A stretch of 64,000 bases of DNA from Chryseobacterium oranimense (GTDB lineage Bacteria > Bacteroidota > Bacteroidia > Flavobacteriales > Weeksellaceae), in NCBI RefSeq assembly GCF_025244725.1, contig NZ_CP104203.1:1240001-1304000 (forward strand), written 5' to 3'. Each line of letters opens with the position of its first letter. The stretch's first letter is position 1. Positions 51,841 through 60,488 of this stretch are shown here, piece by piece. Below the pieces are notes generated by a model. The model had not been told where the DNA came from, searched no databases, and worked only from the letters and a program-made list of their open reading frames with translations. The position numbers and the translations under genes were made by a program.

Positions 51841-53651
51841 ACGGTCGCTATAGAGTTTTTATTAGCAATCTGATACAAAGGATTCGGTAGTGCACCGTCT
51901 TTCTTTGGAATAGCAAATGCTTTATTTTCACTGTAACCGCCATTTTTCAGACGCAGACTGTTGATGTAGAATCTTTTGAATGCAGGAACATACAGGTCAT
52001 ATTTTTCATAACGCTCATTCAGATGAGGATTATGATTTTTGTAGTTCTCAATACAGTCGTGAACAAGGGTCCAGAATGTTTCTTCTTCAAAGTTGGAATA
52101 CGTATGCAGAACATTGGATAAATATCTGAAGAACGCATCAAAAACGCCCAGAAGAATAGACAACGGAACATTTTCCTTGTTGGAAGACTGGATCAGTCCG
52201 TCTGCCAGATGATCAGGAAGTTTTTCCCTTGCTTCTGCGGTCAACACAATATCATCCACAAAATCTTTGATCACAATTCTCTGCGGCACTCCGTTTTTCA
52301 GGACTACCATAATGTTTTCCCCGTGAGGCGTTACACAAAGAGAATGCGTATAATAAATGTGAAGAAGCGGTGTAAGATAAGCATCCAGATAATCTGTGAT
52401 CCACTGCCGTATACTAATTCCCGCCTGTTCTGCAAAAGCATGAACCAAAGGAATTCCGTTCTGATCTACAAAAAGCAGGGAAGCCATGGTGAACATTTCT
52501 TCGTCCTCTTTTAAATATTTGCAGGCACTTTCACGCCATAAAGCTCCTAAGAATTCATTATACTGGTAAGGAACTCCGGCAATCGCACTGTACTGAGGGT
52601 GCAGATAAGCAATTGCAGCTTCCTCGCCCAGGAATATGGTTCCTTTTGTTTCTAAATAAGCATCATCTTTAATCAGACCTTTTACCCAGTCTGTAATGGC
52701 CGGAGCGATTTTCATCTGCTTAGGCGACAGTCCTCTGATGTTTCCTGTGCTCAGAATGGAAACGGCTGTTTTTAAATATCTTTTTTCAGGATGATCGGTA
52801 TTAAACAAGGTTCTGATGCTTTGCTGTGGGCTGTAAGTATCATTTCCTTCTCCTAACAGAATTAAAATACCGGCTGCGATATCTCCTGCAAAATGAATCT
52901 TCAGTTTATGTTCCCACTGCCAGGGATGCACCGGAATTAAATTATAATCCTGAACAGATTTTCCTGCATCAGTCAGTTTCTGCTGAAACTCTTCAAACAG
53001 GTTATCTCCCATTTCAGAACGGTAAAATCCTTCCTGATCAATATGTTCCAGTGACTGGAAAGCAGATCTGTCTTTGTGTGCGGCCAGCCATAAAACTTTT
53101 AAGTCCTGTCCGGCTTCCGGAGCAAACTTTTCAAGGTCGGTAGGAGAAAATCCCAGCCTGCTTTTATTGACGATCACCCACGGATGGCCTGTCATCTGAT
53201 GCTCTACCGTCTGGTAATTGCTTGATGCCAGATCTTTTGAGGACATTACCCCTCTGGATAAGATCAATGCATCACAATATAAAGTATGAAGTAATTCTTC
53301 AGTATATCTTGCTAAAGTGTTAGCATCCAGATCAAATACAGTCTGCATTTCAAGAAAGAACCGGGTAATATTCAGGGCTGAGGTTTTTACCCCATTCTCG
53401 ATCTTTTCAATACTGTCTTTATCAATATGCCAGTAATCCATCATCCTTTCCTGTCCGCGGAAACTGTATTCAATGTTTTCAACTCCGGTTTCAAGCTTAA
53501 ATACGGTAAATCCGGATTCATCCTGAAGTACAGGAATGGGCTTCAGCCTTTCTTCATGCATCAGTTCTGCAATGGTCTTGGCCATAAGATCCCTGTTGGC
53601 CTGAAGCCAGATTTCCTGGCTGATGGTTGTATTATTTAAAGTGGTGTTCAT
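51837..53651 (-). CDS. NIS siderophore synthetase (IucA/IucC family)
   Basis: A 604-residue stand-alone synthetase. TGHPWVIVNKSRLGFSP (154-170) is the ATP/Mg motif with H156, K163 and R165. STGNIRGLSP and PHGENIMVV are further conserved motifs, and the C-terminal FhuF-like part is present. NIS synthetases adenylate a carboxylate such as citrate and condense it with an amine or hydroxyl. I cannot tell type A from C by eye; with the fused synthetase it makes the pair expected for two successive condensations. The start at 53651 is 7 nt after the monooxygenase stop; an upstream extension was rejected. Confidence 0.92.
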   Translation of the reverse strand: MNTTLNNTTISQEIWLQANRDLMAKTIAELMHEERLKPIPVLQDESGFTVFKLETGVENIEYSFRGQERMMDYWHIDKDSIEKIENGVKTSALNITRFFLEMQTVFDLDANTLARYTEELLHTLYCDALILSRGVMSSKDLASSNYQTVEHQMTGHPWVIVNKSRLGFSPTDLEKFAPEAGQDLKVLWLAAHKDRSAFQSLEHIDQEGFYRSEMGDNLFEEFQQKLTDAGKSVQDYNLIPVHPWQWEHKLKIHFAGDIAAGILILLGEGNDTYSPQQSIRTLFNTDHPEKRYLKTAVSILSTGNIRGLSPKQMKIAPAITDWVKGLIKDDAYLETKGTIFLGEEAAIAYLHPQYSAIAGVPYQYNEFLGALWRESACKYLKEDEEMFTMASLLFVDQNGIPLVHAFAEQAGISIRQWITDYLDAYLTPLLHIYYTHSLCVTPHGENIMVVLKNGVPQRIVIKDFVDDIVLTAEAREKLPDHLADGLIQSSNKENVPLSILLGVFDAFFRYLSNVLHTYSNFEEETFWTLVHDCIENYKNHNPHLNERYEKYDLYVPAFKRFYINSLRLKNGGYSENKAFAIPKKDGALPNPLYQIANKNSIATV

Positions 53652-53658
53652 TGTTCTG

Positions 53659-54975
53659 TTATATTTTCGCAGCGGGTATTGCAGCATGTTTTTCTACGTC
53701 AAAATCCTGAAAAGCAATTTTCTTCTCGATTTTATAATATTCTCTTCCCAAAATATCATTGATGATATACGAATTACGGTAAGCCGCCATTCCAAGGTCT
53801 GTGGAAATATAGCTATGGGTATGTACTTCTGCGTGAAGCACGTAAATTTCACCTCCGTTATGATCTATAGAATAATTCCTGTTCACGGCAAACAATCCGC
53901 CTGAATCTCTTTTAATTCTGTCCTGGATATTCTTCAGAAAGGCAGGCTCATGATAACGGTATCCTGTTCCTACCACCAGATAATCAGCTTCCTGCTCGTA
54001 AGGAACTTCCTGCTCCAGTTGGGTAAATTCAAGGGTTAAATGATCCGGATTGCTGTTGTCTACTCTATCCAACTGACTGTTTGGAATAATGGTCAGTTTT
54101 GGATCTGCATTATCAATATTCAGGTCGTAGATGAAATCATAGATATGGTTGATCAGGTCATAATTGATTCCTTTAAACTGTGCCTGCTGCTTGCTTAATA
54201 TAGACTTTCTGGCCGCTTCATCCCTGCTGTAGAAATAATCTACATAATCAGGAGAAGTAAGTTCTAGGGTCAGCTTTGAATATTCCATCGGGAAGAAGCG
54301 GTCCGGACGGGAATACCAGCCTAACTGAGTATCTTCGTCACGGCTCTGCAATAAATCATAGAAAACCTCCGCAGCGCTCTGCCCTGAACCGATCACAGCA
54401 ATTTTTTTACCCTGAGCTAAAAGTTCTTCCTTACGGTACAGATAAGAGCTTGTATGAAGAATACGTGAATCCTCTTTCGGAATAAACGAAGGAATATGAG
54501 GCTGTGTCCCTGTTCCCAGGATCAGTCTTTCTGTTCTGAAAACTTCTGTTTCCTTGGTTTTTGTATGAACCGTTGTAATTAAATACAAACCATCTTCATA
54601 CACAATATCAACCACCTGTGTAGAGAAACGGCATTGTGGTAATTGGCTCACGACCCATTGACAGTAACGGTTGTATTCTTTACGCGGAATGAAAAAATCT
54701 TCCCTGATAAAAAATTTGTACAGCCTGTTGGTTTCTTTCAGGTAGTTCAGAAGGCTTAAAGGATTCGTAGGATCTGCCATGGATACACAGTCGCACAGAA
54801 AAGGTGTCTGCAGGGTCACATGGTCAATCATCAATCCCGGATGCCAGTCGAAGCCGTCTCTCTGGTCAAGGAAAAGTGTTTTTAATTCAGAAACCGGATT
54901 GGATAAAGCGGCAAGTCCCAGATTGAAAGGGCCAATACCTATTCCGATCACGTTATATATATTATCGTTATTCAT
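53659..54975 (-). CDS. lysine/ornithine-type N-monooxygenase (cadaverine N-hydroxylase)
   Basis: A 438-residue flavoenzyme of the IucD/PvdA/DesB group. The FAD site is GIGIGPFNLGLAAL (11-24) and the substrate region is LQTPFLCDCVSMADPTNPLS. The NADPH site is VIGSGQSAAEVFYDLL, and VVGTGYRYHEP is the ATGY-like motif. It hydroxylates a terminal amine to make the hydroxamate precursor. Given the decarboxylase in the operon, cadaverine or its hydroxy form is the likely substrate. The ATG at 54975 overlaps the previous gene by 8 nt; the TTG further upstream is less likely. Confidence 0.92.
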   Translation of the reverse strand: MNNDNIYNVIGIGIGPFNLGLAALSNPVSELKTLFLDQRDGFDWHPGLMIDHVTLQTPFLCDCVSMADPTNPLSLLNYLKETNRLYKFFIREDFFIPRKEYNRYCQWVVSQLPQCRFSTQVVDIVYEDGLYLITTVHTKTKETEVFRTERLILGTGTQPHIPSFIPKEDSRILHTSSYLYRKEELLAQGKKIAVIGSGQSAAEVFYDLLQSRDEDTQLGWYSRPDRFFPMEYSKLTLELTSPDYVDYFYSRDEAARKSILSKQQAQFKGINYDLINHIYDFIYDLNIDNADPKLTIIPNSQLDRVDNSNPDHLTLEFTQLEQEVPYEQEADYLVVGTGYRYHEPAFLKNIQDRIKRDSGGLFAVNRNYSIDHNGGEIYVLHAEVHTHSYISTDLGMAAYRNSYIINDILGREYYKIEKKIAFQDFDVEKHAAIPAAKI

Positions 54976-57394
54976 GTTCAGCAATTTTTACGGTGAATTC
55001 TACATTTTTGTTCTGAGGAAATTTTTCCCAATACCATTCTCTGTAGCAGAAGTTCAGATTGGCTTTTTTATGAGGCATTTCAATGACTTTATCTACTTTG
55101 AAGCCTACATGGGCCTTATTCATCATAGAAGCCAGAGAATCTACCGAGCCTTCCCCTACCATTTTACCCACTTCCGGCTGGGCAAATACGTAATCTACCA
55201 TAGACTGTGTAGAAGGAGAAACGAATTTCTTCTTAGGATCAGTGGGTGCAATGAACTGATGCGTTCCGTAATCGGTTGGCAGCACATCATAGTAATTGCC
55301 TACAATATCCCTGCACGGCCAGTATACCTCAATGTTACAGGTAGGTTCACCGTTACTCATCACGATGTAGCTGTGCGCTTCATCTCCCGGAAGCATCAGG
55401 CGGTAATAGGTTTCCAGCTCGTCAATAGGCCAGTTCATCTGCCAGATTTTCACTGCATGTTCACGGTTAAACCATTCATGAAGCATTTCCAGGTCTTCAT
55501 CAAGATCTATAGGTCTCATGGTAACGGTCACATCATCTTTCTGGAAATAACGACTGAAAAAAACGTCTTTTCCTTTCGGCCGGATCAGCTGGTCTGAGAA
55601 ATAATGATAATGAAGAAGATTCGGAACTTTAGCATAAGAAATAGCTCCTGCGCTGGTAATTCCATCAATTTCATTAGCCACTGCTTTAAAATTGGTTTTT
55701 GTGCCCCAATGACGGTTTTCAAGCGCATAACGGGTAAAATCAGAAGGCATTTCCTGGTGAATCTGTTCAAATTCATTATGCAGAATATTGATTAGTTCTC
55801 TTTCATTGGCCCATCCGGTTTTTCCAAAAGATGTAATAAGTGCTGAAAGATTGCTTACCAGTACATGATAAGAGATAATGTCCAGAAGACGCTCATCCCT
55901 GATGAAAAGGTCTTCAATTTCAGGATACTGTTTTGAAAGTTCAGTGTATTGTTCTCTTGCGCTTTCTCTCAGTAAATAACCCTGTGCGTCTCTTACAAAA
56001 AGAGTTTGTGGCAGCAGCTGATCATCCAGTTTGATCAGAAGGTTTTGCTGATGCGCTTCCGGAGCCATTCCGTAATGGCTGTATAAATGGTTTAGAGGCG
56101 TAATTAATAATTGAATATACTTTTCAAACCATATTTTTACCGATTCTTCCGGACTTGTTCCCAGCTTTTCTGATACGTCTGTAAAGAATTGCTGAATGAA
56201 ATTTTGTCCTTCTGAAGGCTCATCCTGACAAAGTCTTGCCAGTAATATGATTTTATCTTCCTGTAAAAACGGATTTTCACGGATGAGAAGATTCAGGCTT
56301 TCAATATTTTTATCGTCATGGTAAACGCCTAATGTTACAGGCTCCAGAAGCAGTTTAAACTGGTTAAAATCTTTTTCAAACGATGCGCCTGCATGCTTAC
56401 GCCATAAAGCCGATGCATAACCTCTTGCCAGATCTTTCTCCGTATTGATTCTTATGGATCCCGTTAAAAGGACACTTAAAGAAAACTTAGGCATCCACGG
56501 AATATCCGGGCTGTACATGCTTCTGATGGAAGATGTGGAATAAAATTCTTCGCCCAACGCTCCGATGTGGATCAATGTACGGTTGCTTACCATTTCTGCC
56601 CCTTCTTTTGTAGATAAAAGATAGCTGGCTTCCCACGGATTGCACGGAACGGTATAAAAATCTGAAATAGTTTCCCTTTTATTCAAGTATTTCTGTTCAA
56701 GGTTTTCCGGTAATGAAACCAGGCTTTTCAGAAATTCGTTATAGGATACATCCAGTACTGAATTCTCTTTTACACAGCTTTTATGAACCAGAAAGTATTC
56801 AAGCTGGATGCCTTTATTGAATTCCGGGCCGTAAAGAAGCTGCTCTTCTCTGGAGAATCCCATCCTTGCTTTTGTAAAAGGGTGAAGATTGTGGCCTACA
56901 GGAAGCTGCTGTTCAGATTCAAGGAAAGAATATGTTAATGCATCTTTACCCTTTAATCCTTCAGTCATGATCATTTGGAGATTGTGGAAACTGCTTTGAA
57001 TTCTTTTGGTAAAAAGTTCCAGTCCCTGCTGAGTTGGTTTTTCAGAAAGTTCCTCATAAACCAAAGCCGTCAGCTGATCAAGATCTGCTTCAGCGACCGT
57101 CTGATTTTTATGATCCACGATCCATAAAGGCATTCCATAATTATGAAAAGTACTTTCGGAGCGGTATGAAACGGGAGCAAACAAAAACACTTCACTTTTT
57201 TTCAGTTTAAACCTGATTTGGAGCGGATAAATGCTGTTTTGAAGTGCCTGAGCCGTCAGCGTATCATATTTCGGAACTCCCTGGTAGAATTTTCCGTTTC
57301 CAAGCTCGCGGAGCATTCCGTTCAGCAGGATCCTGACGGTAATTTCCTGCGCCTGTTCTGTAAACTTAGTTTGCTGTACTAAAGTCTTCTCCAT
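54968..57394 (-). CDS. NIS synthetase fused to GNAT acyltransferase
   Basis: An 808-residue two-domain enzyme. The N-terminal 600 residues form an IucA/IucC domain with VGHNLHPFTKARMGF (167-180) and EAHQQNLLIKL near 470. Residues about 622-790 are a siderophore GNAT (RPIDLDEDLEMLHEWFNREH, then PTCNIEVYWPCRD), like IucB/RhbD acyltransferases that acylate N-hydroxy amines. The synthetase is N-terminal and the acyltransferase C-terminal; the bisucaberin-type fusion, as I remember it, has the reverse order. Fusion implies acylation and condensation on one polypeptide. It overlaps the decarboxylase gene by 29 nt and the monooxygenase by 8 nt. Confidence 0.92.
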   Translation of the reverse strand: MEKTLVQQTKFTEQAQEITVRILLNGMLRELGNGKFYQGVPKYDTLTAQALQNSIYPLQIRFKLKKSEVFLFAPVSYRSESTFHNYGMPLWIVDHKNQTVAEADLDQLTALVYEELSEKPTQQGLELFTKRIQSSFHNLQMIMTEGLKGKDALTYSFLESEQQLPVGHNLHPFTKARMGFSREEQLLYGPEFNKGIQLEYFLVHKSCVKENSVLDVSYNEFLKSLVSLPENLEQKYLNKRETISDFYTVPCNPWEASYLLSTKEGAEMVSNRTLIHIGALGEEFYSTSSIRSMYSPDIPWMPKFSLSVLLTGSIRINTEKDLARGYASALWRKHAGASFEKDFNQFKLLLEPVTLGVYHDDKNIESLNLLIRENPFLQEDKIILLARLCQDEPSEGQNFIQQFFTDVSEKLGTSPEESVKIWFEKYIQLLITPLNHLYSHYGMAPEAHQQNLLIKLDDQLLPQTLFVRDAQGYLLRESAREQYTELSKQYPEIEDLFIRDERLLDIISYHVLVSNLSALITSFGKTGWANERELINILHNEFEQIHQEMPSDFTRYALENRHWGTKTNFKAVANEIDGITSAGAISYAKVPNLLHYHYFSDQLIRPKGKDVFFSRYFQKDDVTVTMRPIDLDEDLEMLHEWFNREHAVKIWQMNWPIDELETYYRLMLPGDEAHSYIVMSNGEPTCNIEVYWPCRDIVGNYYDVLPTDYGTHQFIAPTDPKKKFVSPSTQSMVDYVFAQPEVGKMVGEGSVDSLASMMNKAHVGFKVDKVIEMPHKKANLNFCYREWYWEKFPQNKNVEFTVKIAEHE

Positions 57395-58892
57395 GAGCTT
57401 TTATTTTGTTTAAAATTTGATGAACGTCTTCTGTTGTTGTAATCGGGTTCAGGAAAGTGAATTTCAGGTAGAAATTTCCGTCCACTTTTGTACTGGCTAC
57501 CAGAACCTCTCCGCTGTAGAAAAGCTTCATTTTGATGTATTGGTTCAAAGCATTCAGGTCTTCAATATCGGGTCTGATATAACGGAAAACCAGAACGCTC
57601 AGGTCCGTATCGGAAAGCAGTTCAAAGTCGGCATTTTCGTTGATCATGGAAGCAACATCTTTCGTAAGGTCTATTACGGTATCCGTGTATTCGGAAAGCT
57701 GTTCTTTCCCCATCATTCTTAACGTAAACCACAGTTTCAAAGCATCAAATCTTCGGGTACTCTGGATAATGGATTTGTTGATCTGTGCAGGAATTTCCTC
57801 TTCATCCATTTCTGCAGGATTCAGATAGTCTGCGTGATGTTTAAGGATTCTTAATTCCCTCTTGTTTTTAACGATGAACGCACTGCTACTGATGGGCTGG
57901 AAGAAAGATTTATGATAATCTATCGTCACAGAATCTGCTCTTTCGATACCATTCAGAAGATGACGGTATTTTTCGCTTAATAACAAAGCACATCCGTAAG
58001 CGGCATCTACGTGCATCCAGATATTGTATTGTTCAGCAATATTGGCGATATCTTCCAGCGGATCTACGTTTCCGAAGTCTGTGGTTCCTGCCGTAGCTAC
58101 AATTCCAATTGGAATATTTCCCAGCTGCTCTTCCCGCTTGATGTATTTTTTAAGTAAAGAAATATCCATACAGAATCTCTCATCCGTAGGAACTTTAACG
58201 ATACTTTTCTCGCCTAATCCCATGATCGAGGCATTCTTTAAGTTGCTGAAGTGGGATTTATCAGAAACAAAGATTCTGAAACGTCCGGCTTCCTTTGGAA
58301 GGCCATCCAGCTTAATATTGTGATGGTATCTTTTCTGGGAAAAGCAGTCGCGCATCATCACAAGCCCCATCAGGTTACTTTGTGATCCTCCGGCTGTGAA
58401 AACGCCGTCGCTGGTTTCTGCACTGTATCCTAGCTGGTCAGCTGTCCAGTCGATCAGTTTTCTTTCCATAAATGTTCCTCCGGCGCTCTGGTCGTAGGTA
58501 TCCTGGGAAGAATTGATGGCGCTTACAAGGATTTCTCCTGCCAGTGCCGGGATTACTACAGGACAGTTAAGGTGTGCCACATATTGTGGTAGGTGAAAAG
58601 CTGTAGCATGCTTTACATATATAGTATCTACTTCCTGAAGAAGTTCGTGGTAAGAAGACAGTTTTTGATTAAGGTCTATGTGCTGTACCATGCTTTTCAT
58701 TTCTTTGGCTTCTATTCCGCTGAAGGGTTTGGTATTTCTGTGAAGAAATGTTCCCACCAGGTCTAAAGTTTCTTTAACGGCGGAACGATAGTGATCATAA
58801 TTATCAGAATGGAAAATATTTCCAAAATTCCCCGAAATGTGAGGTAAGGAAGCAGCCGGGATCTCTCCGGCCTGCATTTGAGTGTTATTCAT
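57366..58892 (-). CDS. PLP-dependent group II decarboxylase (lysine/diaminobutyrate type)
   Basis: A 508-residue aminotransferase-fold decarboxylase. The PLP lysine is K328, preceded by H327 (TIDYHKSFFQP), and the cofactor aspartate is in MHVDAAYGCALLL. GGSQSNLMGL and ATAGTTDFGNVDPL are further group II motifs. It is close to L-2,4-diaminobutyrate and lysine decarboxylases (DdcB, RhbB, DesA). Here it probably makes cadaverine or 3-hydroxycadaverine for the siderophore. First gene of the operon. The start at 58892 is preferred; the longer frame passes through a palindromic region. Confidence 0.9.
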   Translation of the reverse strand: MNNTQMQAGEIPAASLPHISGNFGNIFHSDNYDHYRSAVKETLDLVGTFLHRNTKPFSGIEAKEMKSMVQHIDLNQKLSSYHELLQEVDTIYVKHATAFHLPQYVAHLNCPVVIPALAGEILVSAINSSQDTYDQSAGGTFMERKLIDWTADQLGYSAETSDGVFTAGGSQSNLMGLVMMRDCFSQKRYHHNIKLDGLPKEAGRFRIFVSDKSHFSNLKNASIMGLGEKSIVKVPTDERFCMDISLLKKYIKREEQLGNIPIGIVATAGTTDFGNVDPLEDIANIAEQYNIWMHVDAAYGCALLLSEKYRHLLNGIERADSVTIDYHKSFFQPISSSAFIVKNKRELRILKHHADYLNPAEMDEEEIPAQINKSIIQSTRRFDALKLWFTLRMMGKEQLSEYTDTVIDLTKDVASMINENADFELLSDTDLSVLVFRYIRPDIEDLNALNQYIKMKLFYSGEVLVASTKVDGNFYLKFTFLNPITTTEDVHQILNKIKAHGEDFSTAN

Positions 58893-58951
58893 ATATAGTA
58901 TTGTAAGGTGACTTTTAAAATCAATAAGTTGTGTGAAGTTATGTGATATAT

Positions 58952-58976
58952 AGGTGTATATACCTGACATTCAGGT
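58952..58976. promoter_or_regulatory. overlapping palindromes between siderophore operon and hydroxylase gene
   Basis: AGGTGTATATACCT (58952-58965, one mismatch) overlaps a perfect ACCTGA-N3-TCAGGT (58962-58976). They sit about 60-85 nt before the decarboxylase start and could be an operator or an RNA hairpin. Confidence 0.4.
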
Positions 58977-59006
58977 TTTTAAATTTTACATTTTATTTGT
59001 TTTTTA

Positions 59007-59037
59007 TTTGGTGGTTTGTAAATTATTCATAAATTTG
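59007..59037 (+). promoter_or_regulatory. promoter of the hydroxylase gene
   Basis: TTTG at 59007-59010, exactly 19 nt, then TAAATTTG at 59030-59037 match the Bacteroidota consensus perfectly. Transcription would begin near 59044. Confidence 0.7.
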
Positions 59038-59049
59038 AATTCGCAATTG

Positions 59050-59062
59050 TTATTTAGAATAA
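59050..59062. promoter_or_regulatory. Fur-box-like palindrome
   Basis: TTATTTAGAATAA is a perfect TTATT-N3-AATAA palindrome within AT-rich sequence like known flavobacterial Fur sites. It lies just after the predicted start of the hydroxylase transcript, suited to iron-dependent repression. Confidence 0.45.
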
Positions 59063-59109
59063 TTAAAAACAAATATAGAAATTTAATTCACACACCAAAT
59101 ATTTTTTTA

Positions 59110-60207
59110 ATGAATTCTCCAGAAATTTTAGATAACAACAGTATTACTGCGGTAAAACTGCTTCCCGGAGTGATTGAGATCACCTCTCAGGAAAGAAGAA
59201 TGATACAAGATGCAGCAGCGCATCTTGAGAGAAAATACGGCAGCTATGAAAACCGTGACTTTATTACCCATGTTCATCAGCTGGCTTCTTATTTCTTACC
59301 GGAAAGAATTCTACACATAGCAGCTGATTTTGCCAGTGACTTTTCAAAAGACCAGTACGGAGCCATCGCGTTCAGGGGACTGATGGATATTGATCAGGAA
59401 AGCATTGGAACTACGCCTCCCAACTGGCAGTCTGCAGATTATTCCAAGTTCAATATCTATGGTTTTGCCTGTGCAATGCTTCATGGAGCACTTCCGTCCA
59501 AGCCGGTACAGTATTATTCACAGCGTAAAGGCGGCGGATTAATGCATGCCATCATCCCTGACGAAAGAATGCGTGAAACCCAGACCGGATCAGGATCTGC
59601 AACAGATCTTTATGTACATACGGAAGATGCCTTCCTGAAACATCAGGCAGACTTTTTGAGCTTTATGTACATCAGAAATGAAGAGCAGGTGCCTTCTACC
59701 CTATATTCTATCCGTTCCCATGAATCTATCGGAGAAAAATTCAGACCTCTTTTCGAAAGGATGTACAAGATCCCGAAAGATGCCAACCTGGAAACAGGAA
59801 CTGATGAAGAAGAAGTGCTGGATGCCATCCTGTATGGAAATTATGAGCTGCCTTTCATGAGGTTTGATGCAGCAGAGCAATTATTCAATCCAAGCATCAG
59901 GCAAAGTGATGACGCGCATCACCATCTGAATGAGTTCTGGGAAGAGGCAAGAGATCTGATTTATTCAGGTTTTACGCCACAGGCCGGGGATGTTATATTG
60001 GTTAATAACCACTTATGTGCTCATGGAAGATCAGCTTTCCGTGCCGGAGTGAGGAACATTGACGGGATAGAATATCGCTGCGAAAGAAGAATTATGCTTC
60101 GTATGATGAGCAAAGTAAGTTTAATGGACATGAGGGCCCACACGCTTACTGAAGACCCGTTCTTTGTGATTGAAGAACATCTGGGTAAAAACTTTGAAAA
60201 TATTTAA
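59110..60207 (+). CDS. clavaminate-synthase-like amino acid hydroxylase (probable L-lysine 4-hydroxylase)
   Basis: A 365-residue Fe(II)/2-oxoglutarate oxygenase. Iron ligands are H170 and E172 (YVHTEDAF) and H305 (LCAHGRSAFRAG), with R311 in the 2-oxoglutarate-binding region. The HTE in place of HxD and the TEDAF..H..DFLSFMYIRNEE pattern mark the AsnO/VioC group of free amino acid hydroxylases. Flavobacterial and Chitinophaga members (KDO enzymes, recalled) hydroxylate L-lysine at C4. Decarboxylation of 4-hydroxylysine gives 3-hydroxycadaverine, which fits the divergent siderophore operon. The start at 59110 follows the promoter; the longer frame begins upstream of it and is excluded. Confidence 0.85.
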   Translation: MNSPEILDNNSITAVKLLPGVIEITSQERRMIQDAAAHLERKYGSYENRDFITHVHQLASYFLPERILHIAADFASDFSKDQYGAIAFRGLMDIDQESIGTTPPNWQSADYSKFNIYGFACAMLHGALPSKPVQYYSQRKGGGLMHAIIPDERMRETQTGSGSATDLYVHTEDAFLKHQADFLSFMYIRNEEQVPSTLYSIRSHESIGEKFRPLFERMYKIPKDANLETGTDEEEVLDAILYGNYELPFMRFDAAEQLFNPSIRQSDDAHHHLNEFWEEARDLIYSGFTPQAGDVILVNNHLCAHGRSAFRAGVRNIDGIEYRCERRIMLRMMSKVSLMDMRAHTLTEDPFFVIEEHLGKNFENI

Positions 60208-60238
60208 ATTATTTCGACACCGTTTATTAATCCATCAT

Positions 60239-60278
60239 AAAAATCCTTTTAAGCATTGGTCTTAAAAGGATTTTTTTT
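60239..60278 (+). terminator. terminator of the hydroxylase gene
   Basis: AAAAATCCTTTTAAG and CTTAAAAGGATTTTT form a 15-bp stem with a 7-nt loop followed by T-rich sequence. Confidence 0.9.
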
Positions 60279-60290
60279 AATTAAATTATT

Positions 60291-60424
60291 TTTTAAACCA
60301 TTAAGATTTAATAAGTTTTTAAGATTATTAAGGTGAGCTTCGCTTTAAGTAAGTACTATACTTAAGAAAACTTCTGATTTTAATCTTAGCTTTCCTTAAC
60401 TACTTCAATGCTCTTAATGGTTTT
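60291..60424. repeat. AT-rich interspersed inverted repeat
   Basis: AAACCATTAAGA (60295-60306) and TCTTAATGGTTT (60412-60423) are perfect inverted arms. Inside are degenerate units of TTAAGATTT / AAGTTTTTAAG and a GGTGAGCTTCGCTTTAAG segment. It differs in sequence from the 26285 and 45096 elements. Confidence 0.65.
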
Positions 60425-60488
60425 AAATTTATGTATTTAAATATAAATTATTGTATTAAAGCGTTATATGTAATTTATATAAAGCGGT

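Noticed and set aside
54779..55597. Long open frame on the plus strand (272 codons) antisense to the fused NIS synthetase and monooxygenase genes
   Set aside because: It lies opposite well-supported genes, has no family resemblance and arises from their codon bias. Similar antisense frames inside bioB, the TonB receptor and others were dropped for the same reason.
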